Shown here one piece after another: positions 44,578 through 54,045 of a stretch of 64,000 nucleotides of DNA. Both the position numbers and the translations under genes were made by a program. The notes beneath the pieces are model-generated. The model was given only the letters and a program-made list of their open reading frames with translations. It was not told the origin of the DNA and searched no databases. Every line of letters begins with the position of its first letter. The first letter of the stretch is position 1. This DNA is from JAACFF01 sp963807975 (GTDB taxonomy: Bacteria; Chloroflexota; Anaerolineae; Promineifilales; Promineifilaceae): positions 124,001 through 188,000 of the forward strand of contig CAWEDV010000003.1 of NCBI GenBank assembly GCA_963807975.1. The letters run 5' to 3'.

Positions 44578-45088
44578 CTTCACCTCGCTTTCTGGATCTA
44601 CCCAGGACGACGACGCCGATCATGGCTGCCAGAAGCAGCACCCCCGTCAGTTCAAAGGGCAACAAATAGCCTTCAAAGAGCGTCAGCCCCAAAGCCACGG
44701 GGCTGCTGTCAATCAATGGGATTTCACCTCCGGGAGCATTGACCTGAAACAAAGTCGCAATTGTCACACCCAGGAGAGCCAGGGCCAAAACGCCGGCCAA
44801 TACACGCTGCCAGCGATCGCCTCCACTGAGGCTACCCAAAGCGCGCAGCCGTTCAGCCCCCAGGAGCATGATCACAAACAGGAAAAGAATTACGATAGCT
44901 CCCGCATATACCGTCACCTGCACCATCGCGATAAATGGCGCATTTAGCACAATATAAAACACGGCGATGGTCGCGAAATTCAGCACCAGGAACAACGCAC
45001 TGTGTACCGCATTACGGCTAAACAGCATACCCAACGCTGCGGCGATAGCTATCACAGCAAGAAAAATAAATAGAAGTGGGTTACCCAT
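44570..45088 (-). CDS. nuoJ: NADH-quinone oxidoreductase subunit J
   Basis: A five-helix membrane subunit of complex I (172 residues). Typical segments are AALGMLFSRNAVHSALFLVL and MVQVTVYAGAIVILFLFVIM, the latter containing the pi-bulge helix region important for coupling. It lies 72 bp after nuoI and overlaps nuoK. There is nothing unusual in length or content. Confidence 0.95.
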   Translation of the reverse strand: MGNPLLFIFLAVIAIAAALGMLFSRNAVHSALFLVLNFATIAVFYIVLNAPFIAMVQVTVYAGAIVILFLFVIMLLGAERLRALGSLSGGDRWQRVLAGVLALALLGVTIATLFQVNAPGGEIPLIDSSPVALGLTLFEGYLLPFELTGVLLLAAMIGVVVLGRSRKRGEDA

Positions 45089-45160
45089 ATCGTCGCCTGA
45101 ACTTTCCTCTCTTTACTCTAAAATAGATACCTTACTAACCGTGCAGGGCACCAATATCGA

Positions 45161-45661
45161 TTACTCCGGGTCTTCCATATCGGGGATGGCCCGATCAAAT
45201 GTTCCCGGTTCAACTTGCTGCGGTGTCACGCTGCCATTCACCGGCACGTCAACTATCAACATCTCTTTGGTATAAATAGCACTGGCGCGATCATAAAAAC
45301 TCAATTCGTAGCTATGCTCCAATACGATCGCTTCCGTGGGGCAGGCATCCTCGCAGTAACCACAGTATATGCAGCGCAGCATATTTATCTCGTAGGTGCT
45401 CGCGTAGCGCTCTCCAGGCGAGAATCGTTCGTCGTCGTCGTTCTCAGATGCTTCGACAAAGATAGCGTCTGCTGGACAGGCGGCGGCGCAAAGCGCGCAG
45501 CCAATACACTTTTCCAACCCATTGTCGTAGCGCTTGAGTTCGTGGCGTCCCTTGAAGCGTGGTCGCACCGTGCGCTTGACCTCCGGATATTGGATGGTCA
45601 CCGGTGGCTTCACAAAATGCTTTAAGGTAATAGCCATACCTCTGAGTAGTTCACCAATCAT
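45161..45661 (-). CDS. nuoI: NADH-quinone oxidoreductase subunit I
   Basis: The ferredoxin-like subunit of complex I that carries clusters N6a and N6b (166 residues). Both 4Fe-4S motifs are complete: CIGCALCAAACP (about residues 52-63) and CIYCGYCEDACP (about 96-107). The N-terminal PPVTIQYPE segment fits the quinone-arm attachment. AGGGAGA precedes the ATG. The C-terminal 25 residues are acidic and vary between species. Confidence 0.96.
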   Translation of the reverse strand: MIGELLRGMAITLKHFVKPPVTIQYPEVKRTVRPRFKGRHELKRYDNGLEKCIGCALCAAACPADAIFVEASENDDDERFSPGERYASTYEINMLRCIYCGYCEDACPTEAIVLEHSYELSFYDRASAIYTKEMLIVDVPVNGSVTPQQVEPGTFDRAIPDMEDPE

Positions 45662-45718
45662 AAGTGTCTCCCTGAAGGGAAATTATCACCCCAGGCTAGT
45701 TGCGGGTTTTGGTCACCC

Positions 45719-46825
45719 TCAACCTATAAAAAATCTCCTTGCCGAGTCGAAAAGCGGCTCCAGCACACCTTCTTCAAAAAGCACGATGAAGAAGCCGGTG
45801 ATCATAAAATTCAGCACGGAGAGCGGCAGCAGTACCTTCCACCCAAAGCTCATGAGCTGGTCATAACGGAAGCGCGGCCAAGAAGCACGAACCCAGATCA
45901 TCAACACGAGAAAGAAAACGATCTTGATAAACATGTAAACGAAGCCCAATGCCGGCACCTGGTCGACAAACGGGCCCAGATATCCACCAAAGAAGAAAAC
46001 GGCCGCCAGAGCGCTCAGAATAACCATCTTCATATATTCAGCCATGAAGAACATTCCAAAGCGCATGCCAGCATATTCCACGTTAAATCCGGCCGAAAGC
46101 TCCTGCTCCGCTTCAAGCAGATCGAATGGGTGGCGCTGCAGTTCCGCCAGTGCGGCGATACAAAAGACCACTGCCGCTATTGGCTGCAGCAAGACAAACC
46201 ATCCCCCCCGCTGTGCCTCGACAATTTCACCCAAGTCCATCGAATCCGCGAGCATGATCGGTATGAGCAGTGAAAGGCCCAAAGCCAATTCATAACTAAT
46301 CATTTGCGCCGAGGAACGAATACCGCCTAGAACCGCATATTTACTATTTGATGCCCATCCCGCCAGGAAAATGCCATATACACCAATGGAAGTTACGGCC
46401 AGGACGTAAAGCACGCCCACATTGACACCCGGCGCAATGGCAAAGTAAGGTGAGAACTCAATGCCAAAGATATTCATCGCCGGCGCCCAGGGAATAACCG
46501 CCAGCAGCAGCACGGCCGATAACACAGCCAGCATTGGGGCCAGATTGTAGACCGGCACGTCCACTTTTGCGGGCGTCGGATCTTCTTTCAGAAAAAGCTT
46601 AACGGCATCTGCCGCAGGCTGTAAGAAGCCGCCCAGCAGCTTCCGCTCCTTCCCATCCCGCCGGGGAAAGGGAATATACCCGGCCCGATTAGGTCCAACA
46701 CGATGCTGCAAACGCGCCAAAACTTTCCGTTCCAGCAGAGTCGTGTAGGCAAAGCCGGAAATTACCACCAGCGAGATGATGAAGCCCACGACCAAGGCAC
46801 GTAGGGCAATTAAGCCTGGTGTCAT
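45719..46825 (-). CDS. nuoH: NADH-quinone oxidoreductase subunit H
   Basis: The eight-helix membrane subunit at the quinone site of complex I (368 residues). Family segments are ERKVLARLQHRVGPNRAG (about residues 32-49), GWASNSKYAVLGGIRSSAQM and EAEQELSAGFNVEYAGM, the last lining the quinone entrance. Its ATG overlaps the nuoG stop as ATGA (46822-46825), so the two are coupled. Confidence 0.97.
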   Translation of the reverse strand: MTPGLIALRALVVGFIISLVVISGFAYTTLLERKVLARLQHRVGPNRAGYIPFPRRDGKERKLLGGFLQPAADAVKLFLKEDPTPAKVDVPVYNLAPMLAVLSAVLLLAVIPWAPAMNIFGIEFSPYFAIAPGVNVGVLYVLAVTSIGVYGIFLAGWASNSKYAVLGGIRSSAQMISYELALGLSLLIPIMLADSMDLGEIVEAQRGGWFVLLQPIAAVVFCIAALAELQRHPFDLLEAEQELSAGFNVEYAGMRFGMFFMAEYMKMVILSALAAVFFFGGYLGPFVDQVPALGFVYMFIKIVFFLVLMIWVRASWPRFRYDQLMSFGWKVLLPLSVLNFMITGFFIVLFEEGVLEPLFDSARRFFIG

Positions 46826-49401
46826 GCTACCATTTCCTTTTCTCGTTCTTCAATCTTGCTAATCTGTACCGCTAATAAACCGGACATGAAGGGCACGCCG
46901 CGCAGCAGTGCCAATCCTTGTTGGATATCATCAGCAACGGCCGTTACCATCTCCAGCTCACGCCCGTCGACCGTGACAGACGCGCCATCACCTTCTTCAA
47001 GCGCCAAATCAGCGGCATCAGCAGCATGTAAAATCAATGTCGGGCGAGCCATTCGTGTCTTCAAGACATGCGACTTGTTAATCAATGTACCCGGGGTATA
47101 AAGCGCTGCTATGCGCACCGCCTGCAGCCCATCCCCTTGTGCTTGAGGCATTGTTTCTGGAATATCGAACAGTTCGCTTGCTTTAGCGACCGGGAGCCAC
47201 TGCTGGCCTAAGCCAGCCTGGTTCTCATAAGCATTCCCACCATAATAAAGGTCATCGCCGCCCACATCTGGCCACTGCTTCTCTACCTCAGACAGTTTAC
47301 GGTAATCGACCCCCTTATAGGGTCGCACCCTCTTGGCTATTTCGCCGAAGACTTGCCCCGTGGCAAACGGTGGTTTGTCTAAACCGACACGCTCGCCAAC
47401 GAGGGCCAGGATCTGCCAGTCAGGACGGCTGTCACCAACCGCTTGAATAGCCGGATAATAGCGCTGGATTCGCCGCTCACCACTGGTGAACGTTCCATCA
47501 CGCTCCACCCAGCTTTGGGCGGGCAAAACGACATCAGCCAGCGCTGCTGTTTCCGTTAAGAACAGTTCCTGGACAATCAGGAAATCAAGTGCTCCCCGCC
47601 CCGTCAAAAGGCCATCACCCACCGGGTCGGCGCCCATGACGTATAAAGCATTTAGTGATCCGTTTTCTACGGCATCATAAATCGCCGCCGCATCCATGCC
47701 GGCTTCAGCCACCGGTTTATACCCAGGTCCCAAGGCAGGATGGATACCCATATCCCAGGCGCCTTGCGTATTGTTATGCGGCCACACAGGAATCAGGCCG
47801 TTGTTTCCACGACCGGTGTGATCCTGATCACCGCCGTTCTTTACCAGCAGCAGATTAGCCAAGAGGCTCGCCACCGCTTCTGTCTCCTCATAGGTCAAGC
47901 CCTCATATCCGTAAAAGACGGTCAGATTTTCAGCCTCAACCAGGAATTTGGAAGCTTCAAACAACGGATCGTTCGAATCTGTTTCCACTTTGGCGGCCGA
48001 CAAAAGCTGTCGCACCGTGGACACTCCTTCACCAGGTTCGTAATAGATATTGTGCGCTGCATATTTATCTAGGCGCGTCGGCCGTAAATTGAGCGTTACA
48101 ATGGAAGCTCCCCGATCAGCCGCCTGCTTGGCGCGCAGCCACCAGATAGGTTCTTCTTCATGCAGGTCGCTGGCAACTACCAAAATCGCATCCCCGGCGC
48201 CTAAACGCTGCGGATTGCCAATATTGTCATCACATTGGAATCCAACCTGGGCCACAATTTCTCCGCCGCCCAGTCGGCGAGCAGCAAGATCAATGTTTTG
48301 ATTCTTTAGCCCCTGGCGGAAAAGTTTTTGGAATAAGAAAAGATCTTCATTGCTCAAGCGGTCACCGCTCAAGCCTGCCGCACTGTCCTTATGCTGCTGC
48401 AGCTTTCCGGCAACCAGATCCAATGCTTCATCCCAGCTGCCTTCGACCAACTCCCCATTTTTGCGAATAAGAGGCGTCTTTAGGCGATCCTCTGCCTCAG
48501 CGAAATGGTAGACGAAACGGTCGCGGTCTGATATCCATATCTCATTGACCAGCTCATTCTGACGCGGCATCGCCCGTTTGATAACGCTGCGTCCACCTGT
48601 TTTGGCCTCGCGGCGCGTGCTAAGCGTCATATTGCTCCCTGCAGGACCATGGGTGGAGATAGTAGGTACCGGTTTCAATTCCCAGGGGCGGGCCCCAAAA
48701 CGGAAATCGGCCGTTGTCAACGCACCCACCGGGCAAATATCTGTCGTATTGCCACTCCAGTAACTATCGAATCCCGGGTCTGACATCGTCACGATCTCCA
48801 GGAGACGACCCCGGTTGTGGAAAGCGATCACTGGATCATCCGCGATTTCATCTTGGAAACGCACGCAGCGCGCGCATTGAATACAGCGCTCGCGGTCAAG
48901 GTAAATCAGATCACCCAACGGTACATTTTTGTCGAGCTTCAACTTCTCGTCGAAGATCATACGGCTGTGCCCCTTGCCATGGGCCATGGTCAAGTTCTGC
49001 AGCGGGCATTCGCCGCCCTTGTCACAAATGGGGCAGTCCAAAGGATGGCTTGTCAGTAAGAACTCGATAATATCTGCACGCGCGCCCTCAACAACTTCTG
49101 TTTCAGTACGTACCACCATGCCTTCACTAACCCGTACAGTGCAGGCTGTCTGCATTCCTGGCCCAAAATTGATCTGCGGGGCCCCATCTTCATCGAGCAG
49201 CGGTTCACCGGAAGCACGATCAAACATGGGCCGTCCAATCTCCACTAGACACATACGGCACATTCCCACCGGTTCTAGCTTCGGATGGTAGCAAAATACT
49301 GGGATATCAATGCCTATTTGTTTCGCGGCGTCTGATACCAACGTTCCCGGAAGAACACTGACTTCAACACCATCTATCGTTAACGAAACGAGATCACTCA
49401 T
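46822..49401 (-). CDS. nuoG: NADH-quinone oxidoreductase subunit G
   Basis: The 859-residue iron-sulfur subunit of the peripheral arm. The N-terminal 2Fe-2S site is CYHPKLEPVGMCRMC. The His-Cys3 4Fe-4S site is in HPLDCPICDKGGECPLQ, and CIQCARCVRFQ lies in the next ferredoxin-like motif. A molybdopterin-oxidoreductase-like domain follows, non-catalytic in this family. The chosen ATG (49401) has GAGG six bases upstream; a GTG four codons earlier overlaps the nuoF stop and is possible. Confidence 0.95.
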   Translation of the reverse strand: MSDLVSLTIDGVEVSVLPGTLVSDAAKQIGIDIPVFCYHPKLEPVGMCRMCLVEIGRPMFDRASGEPLLDEDGAPQINFGPGMQTACTVRVSEGMVVRTETEVVEGARADIIEFLLTSHPLDCPICDKGGECPLQNLTMAHGKGHSRMIFDEKLKLDKNVPLGDLIYLDRERCIQCARCVRFQDEIADDPVIAFHNRGRLLEIVTMSDPGFDSYWSGNTTDICPVGALTTADFRFGARPWELKPVPTISTHGPAGSNMTLSTRREAKTGGRSVIKRAMPRQNELVNEIWISDRDRFVYHFAEAEDRLKTPLIRKNGELVEGSWDEALDLVAGKLQQHKDSAAGLSGDRLSNEDLFLFQKLFRQGLKNQNIDLAARRLGGGEIVAQVGFQCDDNIGNPQRLGAGDAILVVASDLHEEEPIWWLRAKQAADRGASIVTLNLRPTRLDKYAAHNIYYEPGEGVSTVRQLLSAAKVETDSNDPLFEASKFLVEAENLTVFYGYEGLTYEETEAVASLLANLLLVKNGGDQDHTGRGNNGLIPVWPHNNTQGAWDMGIHPALGPGYKPVAEAGMDAAAIYDAVENGSLNALYVMGADPVGDGLLTGRGALDFLIVQELFLTETAALADVVLPAQSWVERDGTFTSGERRIQRYYPAIQAVGDSRPDWQILALVGERVGLDKPPFATGQVFGEIAKRVRPYKGVDYRKLSEVEKQWPDVGGDDLYYGGNAYENQAGLGQQWLPVAKASELFDIPETMPQAQGDGLQAVRIAALYTPGTLINKSHVLKTRMARPTLILHAADAADLALEEGDGASVTVDGRELEMVTAVADDIQQGLALLRGVPFMSGLLAVQISKIEEREKEMVA

Positions 49402-49409
49402 GCTGATCC

Positions 49410-50663
49410 TCACGCCGGTTGTAGTTCATCTTTTCGAATCTTAGCTTTATATTCGTCCAAAAAGTGCTCAATGGTCGACAGTACCGGGCTCACAGCGAAC
49501 TCGCCCAGCGCACATAGGCACTTTCCCTTCATCTGGTTAGCGATACTTTCTAGCAGGGGAATATCTACTTCAGTCCCATGCCCCTCGAAAATGCGATGCA
49601 GCACCTTCTCCATCCAAAAAGTCCCCTCGCGGCATGGTGTGCACTTACCACACGACTCATGGCGGAAGAAATGGATCATCTTCGACGCCGCCCATACCAT
49701 ATCCGTCGTTTCATCCATGACGATGACTGAGGCCGAGCCCATCACCGATCCATAATCATCCAAACCTTCATAAGTTAGGGGGGCATCCAGCGCGTCGGCC
49801 GTTATCACCGGCCCAGATCCTCCGCTGGGCAGCAGCGCCTTAAACGCTTTGCCATCGCGCATCCCACCAGCCATCTCAATCAGTTCCCGATAGGTGGTGC
49901 CCATCGCCACCTCGTAGTTGCCAGGATCTTGCACGTGACCGCTCATGCAAACGATCTTAACACCCGTACTTCTCTCCGTACCCATACTCGTGTACCAGTC
50001 GGCACCTTTGACAAGTATGGCAGGGACGTTGGCCAGCGTTTCTGTGTTATTAACCACCGTGGGTTTGCCATACAGTCCTTCCACGGCAGGAAAGGGCGGT
50101 TTCGACCAAGGTTGGCCCAAATCACCCATAAGCGAGTTAATCAGCGCTGTTTCTTCCCCGCAAATATAGGCCCCGGCCCCGTAATGGCAGTAGAAATCAC
50201 AGCTAAAATCACTGCCCAGGATCTTTTCACCTAGCAGGTAGTTGGCGTAACAATCTTTCAGTGCTTCCTCGAAGGCGTAAGCGGCATCCATATACTCGCC
50301 GCGGAAGTAGTTAAAGATCAACTGCGCGCCAACCGAATAGGCAGCAATTAACGCACCTTCAATAACCTGGTGTGGGTTCTCTTCAACCAACTCCCGGTCC
50401 TTAAACGTGCCCGTTTCCGATTCATCGGTGTTGATAATGATGTATTTTGCACCAGGAGCTTTGGGGATAAAGCCCCATTTGATCCCCGCTGGGAAGCCGG
50501 CCCCGCCGCGACCACGTAAATTGGATGCGCGCACGATTCCCGTGACATCCTCAGGCGCCATGCCCAAAGCCTTCTTCAATCCATCGTAGCCGCCATTGTC
50601 CAGATAAACATCCAGCTTCTTGATATCAGGTATATCCCGGTGACGTAATAAGGTGTATGCCAT
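49410..50663 (-). CDS. nuoF: NADH-quinone oxidoreductase subunit F
   Basis: The NADH- and FMN-binding subunit (417 residues). The NADH/FMN glycine-rich motif RGRGGAGFPAGIKWGF (about residues 50-65) is followed by the FMN region (GAYICGEETALI). The N3 4Fe-4S cluster is in ESCGKCTPCREGT (about 348-360), with its fourth Cys in GKCLCALGEFA. It is the electron entry point. It lies 38 bp after nuoE and just ahead of nuoG. Confidence 0.97.
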   Translation of the reverse strand: MAYTLLRHRDIPDIKKLDVYLDNGGYDGLKKALGMAPEDVTGIVRASNLRGRGGAGFPAGIKWGFIPKAPGAKYIIINTDESETGTFKDRELVEENPHQVIEGALIAAYSVGAQLIFNYFRGEYMDAAYAFEEALKDCYANYLLGEKILGSDFSCDFYCHYGAGAYICGEETALINSLMGDLGQPWSKPPFPAVEGLYGKPTVVNNTETLANVPAILVKGADWYTSMGTERSTGVKIVCMSGHVQDPGNYEVAMGTTYRELIEMAGGMRDGKAFKALLPSGGSGPVITADALDAPLTYEGLDDYGSVMGSASVIVMDETTDMVWAASKMIHFFRHESCGKCTPCREGTFWMEKVLHRIFEGHGTEVDIPLLESIANQMKGKCLCALGEFAVSPVLSTIEHFLDEYKAKIRKDELQPA

Positions 50664-50701
50664 AGCTTTACTCGAAAAATAGGTTTTCTTAATTTCCTGA
50701 A

Positions 50702-51244
50702 TTACCCTTCTCTATTCGTTTTCGCGAATGCCGCTATACGCTGTACAACGGATGGTTTCACGTCATCCGCATCCGCCTCACTGCGCAGTTGGGCAACCAG
50801 TTCCATAAACTTTTCTTGGTCAAGGTGTTCAGCATATTTTAGATTGTATTGCAGCATGGGCGCCCTATCGCAAGCACCCAAACACATGACTGTTTTTATA
50901 GTGAACAAGCCATCTTCCGTCGTGCCACCAACCGGCGTTTCCAACTCGCGGCAAACCATTTCCACAAACTCGTCAGCTCCGCGCAAAGCACACGCCAGAT
51001 CATTACAAATCTCCAGCACATATTGACCGGTCGGCTCCTCGTGAAAAAGTGAGTAAAAACCAGCCAGAGAGAGGACATGGGTGGGATCAAGATCCAAGAT
51101 TTCGGCGACTTCCTGCTTTGCCTCTGGGCTCATATATCCATACTCTTTTTGAGCCAGATGCATCAAGGATAAAACGGCCGACTTCTTGTCCGGATATCGC
51201 GCCAGAATCCCCTCAATCTCTTGTTTATACGTTTCCCTAATCAA
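50702..51244 (-). CDS. nuoE: NADH-quinone oxidoreductase subunit E
   Basis: The 24-kDa thioredoxin-like 2Fe-2S subunit (180 residues), partner of NuoF. The cluster cysteines are in CNDLACALRG (C-x4-C) and CLGACDRAPM (C-x3-C). The start is a TTG at 51244 with GGAG about seven bases upstream; no ATG fits before the helical N-terminus. The C-terminal 20 residues extend a little past the usual end. Confidence 0.94.
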   Translation of the reverse strand: MIRETYKQEIEGILARYPDKKSAVLSLMHLAQKEYGYMSPEAKQEVAEILDLDPTHVLSLAGFYSLFHEEPTGQYVLEICNDLACALRGADEFVEMVCRELETPVGGTTEDGLFTIKTVMCLGACDRAPMLQYNLKYAEHLDQEKFMELVAQLRSEADADDVKPSVVQRIAAFAKTNREG

Positions 51245-51300
51245 AGTATTCTCCGAAAATATCGTCCTTAAAGCCGCCTGGAGGCAGCCATGTCAGATAA

Positions 51301-52569
51301 TTACCGATCAATGTCGCCCAAGACGATGTCAATCGAACCAATCAAGGCCATCAAATCAGCCAAAAAGCGACCCTTTGCCATCCTCGGCAAAGAAGCCAGG
51401 TTTGTATAGGATGGGGTACGGAAATGAACGCGTGCTGGCTTCGACGAACCATCACTGCGCAAATAACATGAAAATTCGCCACGGGGCGACTCCACAGTTT
51501 GATAAACATACCCTGCAGGCACCGTAAAGCCTTCCGTCCACAACTTAAAGTGATGAATCACCGCTTCCATACTGCGCCCCAATTCGGAGCGCGGGGGCGG
51601 GACGATCTTAGGATTATCAATATTTACCGGACCATCAGGCAGTTTATCCAACGCCTGCTCGATGATACGCAGGCTCTCCCAGAATTCCTGAACCCGCACC
51701 CGGTAACGCGCGTATACATCTCCCACATCGCTGACAGGCACATCAAAATCGTAATTCTCATAGCCCAGATAGGGCATAGCTCGGCGATAATCCAGTTCCA
51801 CACCGGAAGCGCGCAAGCTGGGTCCGGTCAAACCCCAACCAACCGCATCTTCAGGAGATACATATCCAATATCTTTTGTACGCCGCAAGAAAATGGGGTT
51901 GTTCTTCAACAATGCTTCGTAATCGGCAATCTTGCTCGGGAAAAAGTCCAAGAAATGACGCACAGCAGGCACAAACTCTTCCGGCACATCACGCCATAAG
52001 CCACCTGGACGGAAGTAGCTGACCATCATCCGCTGCCCGGCAACCATCTCGAATAAATCTAGAATATATTCTCGCTCGCGGAAGCAGTATAGAAAGACCG
52101 TCATCGCCGCCAGGTCCAGGGCATGGGTGCCCAACCAGACCAAGTGGCTGGAGATTCGTGCCAGCTCTAGGAGAATGACCCGGATCACTTCTGCACGCGG
52201 CGTGATCTGCACATCCAACAACTTCTCAACGGCCATGATATAGCCCGCATTATTGGACATCGGTGTCAGATAATCCATTCGATCCGTGAGCACCAAGCCC
52301 TTGGTATAGGTCTTGGATTCCATCTCTTTCTCGATACCCGTATGTAAAAAGCCGATATCAGGGGCAAGATTGACCACTGTTTCCCCGTCTAGTTCCAGCA
52401 GCAGGCGCAGGACGCCATGTGTACTGGGATGTTGGGGACCCATACTGAGCAACAAATTCTCTTCAGGATCATCAATTTGCATGCCGGTGCCAACTTTGGC
52501 CCGGAGCTCTTCAACCGTTAATTCTTGAATGGTGTCTCCACCGGAGGTAGGGGGGCTTGCCATTGTCAT
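51301..52569 (-). CDS. nuoD: NADH-quinone oxidoreductase subunit D
   Basis: The 49-kDa subunit (422 residues) that forms the quinone-binding cavity with NuoB. Family segments are SMGPQHPSTHGVLRLLLELDG near residue 40-60, DIGFLHTGIEKEMESKTY and RIRVQE-like RVRVQEFWESL. The conserved C-terminal LIGSIDIVLGDIDR ends the protein exactly as in the family. The ATG at 52569 is chosen; more upstream starts lie inside nuoC. Confidence 0.96.
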   Translation of the reverse strand: MTMASPPTSGGDTIQELTVEELRAKVGTGMQIDDPEENLLLSMGPQHPSTHGVLRLLLELDGETVVNLAPDIGFLHTGIEKEMESKTYTKGLVLTDRMDYLTPMSNNAGYIMAVEKLLDVQITPRAEVIRVILLELARISSHLVWLGTHALDLAAMTVFLYCFREREYILDLFEMVAGQRMMVSYFRPGGLWRDVPEEFVPAVRHFLDFFPSKIADYEALLKNNPIFLRRTKDIGYVSPEDAVGWGLTGPSLRASGVELDYRRAMPYLGYENYDFDVPVSDVGDVYARYRVRVQEFWESLRIIEQALDKLPDGPVNIDNPKIVPPPRSELGRSMEAVIHHFKLWTEGFTVPAGYVYQTVESPRGEFSCYLRSDGSSKPARVHFRTPSYTNLASLPRMAKGRFLADLMALIGSIDIVLGDIDR

Positions 52570-52594
52570 AGGTGTCTCTTTACGCCTGGCATTC

Positions 52595-53116
52595 CTATTC
52601 TTTTGGATGCGGTTTACGACCCGCAATCTCTTCCCAATTAAAGGAAAACTGTACTTCTTCGTATCCGAGCGGGTAATCTTTACGTAAGGGATGTCCCTGC
52701 CAATCTTCCGGTAAGAAGAGGCGGCGTAGGCTCGTATTACCCTTAAATCGGATACCCATCAGATCCCACACTTCCATTTCCAACCAGGTGGCAATAGGCC
52801 AAACCGAGTCCATCGTTTGGGGCCCTTTGTCAGGATCGTCAACCATAACTCGCAGGCGCAAGCGGTGGCTGTACGGTATAGAAAATAAATGGTAGCTTAC
52901 GGCAAAGCGCGGGAAATCCGGCAAAAGATCATCGGCAACAATATCTGACAACAAGTCATATTGCAGCTCCTGATCATCATGGAGCAGTTGGCATACCTTT
53001 TTTAACCGGTTCGGCTTAATGATCAGCGTTCGCTCACCGCGAAAATCCTTGACCTCTTCAATTGCTCCAGAGATTGCCTCATTTATCTTGTCGACAACGA
53101 GTTTTTCGCGGTCCAT
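52595..53116 (-). CDS. nuoC: NADH-quinone oxidoreductase subunit C
   Basis: The 30-kDa subunit of the connecting arm (173 residues). It ends with the family signature FRRDYPLGYEEV-like stretch HPLRKDYPLGYEEV and the GIRFKGNTSLRRLFLPEDW region. The start ATG overlaps the nuoB stop by one base (TAATG at 53116), with AAAGGA about nine bases upstream. Longer upstream starts lie inside nuoB. NuoC and NuoD are separate proteins here, not fused. Confidence 0.94.
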   Translation of the reverse strand: MDREKLVVDKINEAISGAIEEVKDFRGERTLIIKPNRLKKVCQLLHDDQELQYDLLSDIVADDLLPDFPRFAVSYHLFSIPYSHRLRLRVMVDDPDKGPQTMDSVWPIATWLEMEVWDLMGIRFKGNTSLRRLFLPEDWQGHPLRKDYPLGYEEVQFSFNWEEIAGRKPHPKE

Positions 53117-53598
53117 TACGCCCATTCCTTTAAGTTTTCGCCACGAACCTTTTCGTGCAAGGTCATGATGCCGTCGATTAATGCCTCGGGCCGGGGAGGG
53201 CAACCCGCCACGTAAACGTCGACTGGAACGATCTCATCGACGCCCTGTACAATAGCGTAGTTATTAAACACCCCGCCGCATGATGCGCAATCACCCATAG
53301 CGATAACCCATTTTGGCGAAGGCATTTGCCCGTACAAACGGCGCACGATCGGTGCCATCTTCCGTGAAACACGCCCGGAAACGATCATCAGATCTGATTG
53401 GCGTGGCGATGGCCGGTTCAGCTCCATGCCAAAACGCGAGAGGTCAAAATGTGAAGCCTGGGCGCTCATCATCTCGATCGCACAGCAGGCCAGTCCGAAC
53501 AAAATCGGCCACATGGAATTGCTTCGCCCCCAGTTGACAAGATCCTCCAACCGGTAAGTTACGACTCCCATGTCGCCAAGTTTTTGTTCTACTCCCAT
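53116..53598 (-). CDS. nuoB: NADH-quinone oxidoreductase subunit B
   Basis: The 20-kDa subunit carrying the terminal 4Fe-4S cluster N2 (160 residues). The unusual adjacent cysteines GLACCAIEMM are present, with the third in CASCGGVF and the fourth in VAGCPPRPEAL. The ATG at 53598 lies inside the end of nuoA (10-base overlap) and has AAGGAG seven bases upstream. Confidence 0.97.
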   Translation of the reverse strand: MGVEQKLGDMGVVTYRLEDLVNWGRSNSMWPILFGLACCAIEMMSAQASHFDLSRFGMELNRPSPRQSDLMIVSGRVSRKMAPIVRRLYGQMPSPKWVIAMGDCASCGGVFNNYAIVQGVDEIVPVDVYVAGCPPRPEALIDGIMTLHEKVRGENLKEWA

Positions 53599-53954
53599 TC
53601 CAACACTCCTTTTTTCCAGACCCAAACATCGCCCAGAATAAACATGAACATAAATAACAACATCGCTGCCAAACCATAAAAGCCTAACTGCCGGAATGAA
53701 ACGGCCCAGGGCACCAGAAGAATGATGTCTACATCAAAAAGAATAAACAGCACGGCAATGCGATAGAACTTGACCGGCAGCCGCCGCTGCGCTTCGCCAA
53801 TGGCTGTCATGCCAGACTCATAAGGAGCCAAAGAACGCCCCTTTGCCCGTTTGGGGCCGATGTTTATCGACGCGATCGGCAAGAACAGGGCGAAAAAAAT
53901 AGCAATGCCTAGCAAAACAGCGATAGGGAGGTACGTGATCAGTATTTGATTCAT
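53589..53954 (-). CDS. nuoA: NADH-quinone oxidoreductase subunit A
   Basis: A three-helix membrane subunit (121 residues) at the junction with the quinone site. The conserved loop APYESGMTAIGEAQRRLPVK lies after the first helix, and the Asp/Glu pair is in ILFDVDIILLVPWA. In this family the usual loop reads YECG; here it is YESG. It is the first gene of the nuoABCDEFGHIJKLM operon. Confidence 0.95.
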   Translation of the reverse strand: MNQILITYLPIAVLLGIAIFFALFLPIASINIGPKRAKGRSLAPYESGMTAIGEAQRRLPVKFYRIAVLFILFDVDIILLVPWAVSFRQLGFYGLAAMLLFMFMFILGDVWVWKKGVLEWE

Positions 53955-54003
53955 ATCTTAAGAGTTACTCGATGGCGATTTTGCGCTTCATTCACTTGTG
54001 TGC

Positions 54004-54032
54004 ATTTTATCACAAGCAAAATAGGCCAGCAA
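54004..54032 (-). promoter_or_regulatory. Probable promoter of the nuo operon
   Basis: On the minus strand TTGCTG (54027-54032) and TAAAAT (54004-54009) are 17 bp apart, in the 91-bp spacer between the sigma factor gene and nuoA. The -35 box matches only three positions. Confidence 0.5.
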
Positions 54033-54045
54033 AAACCGAGAACGT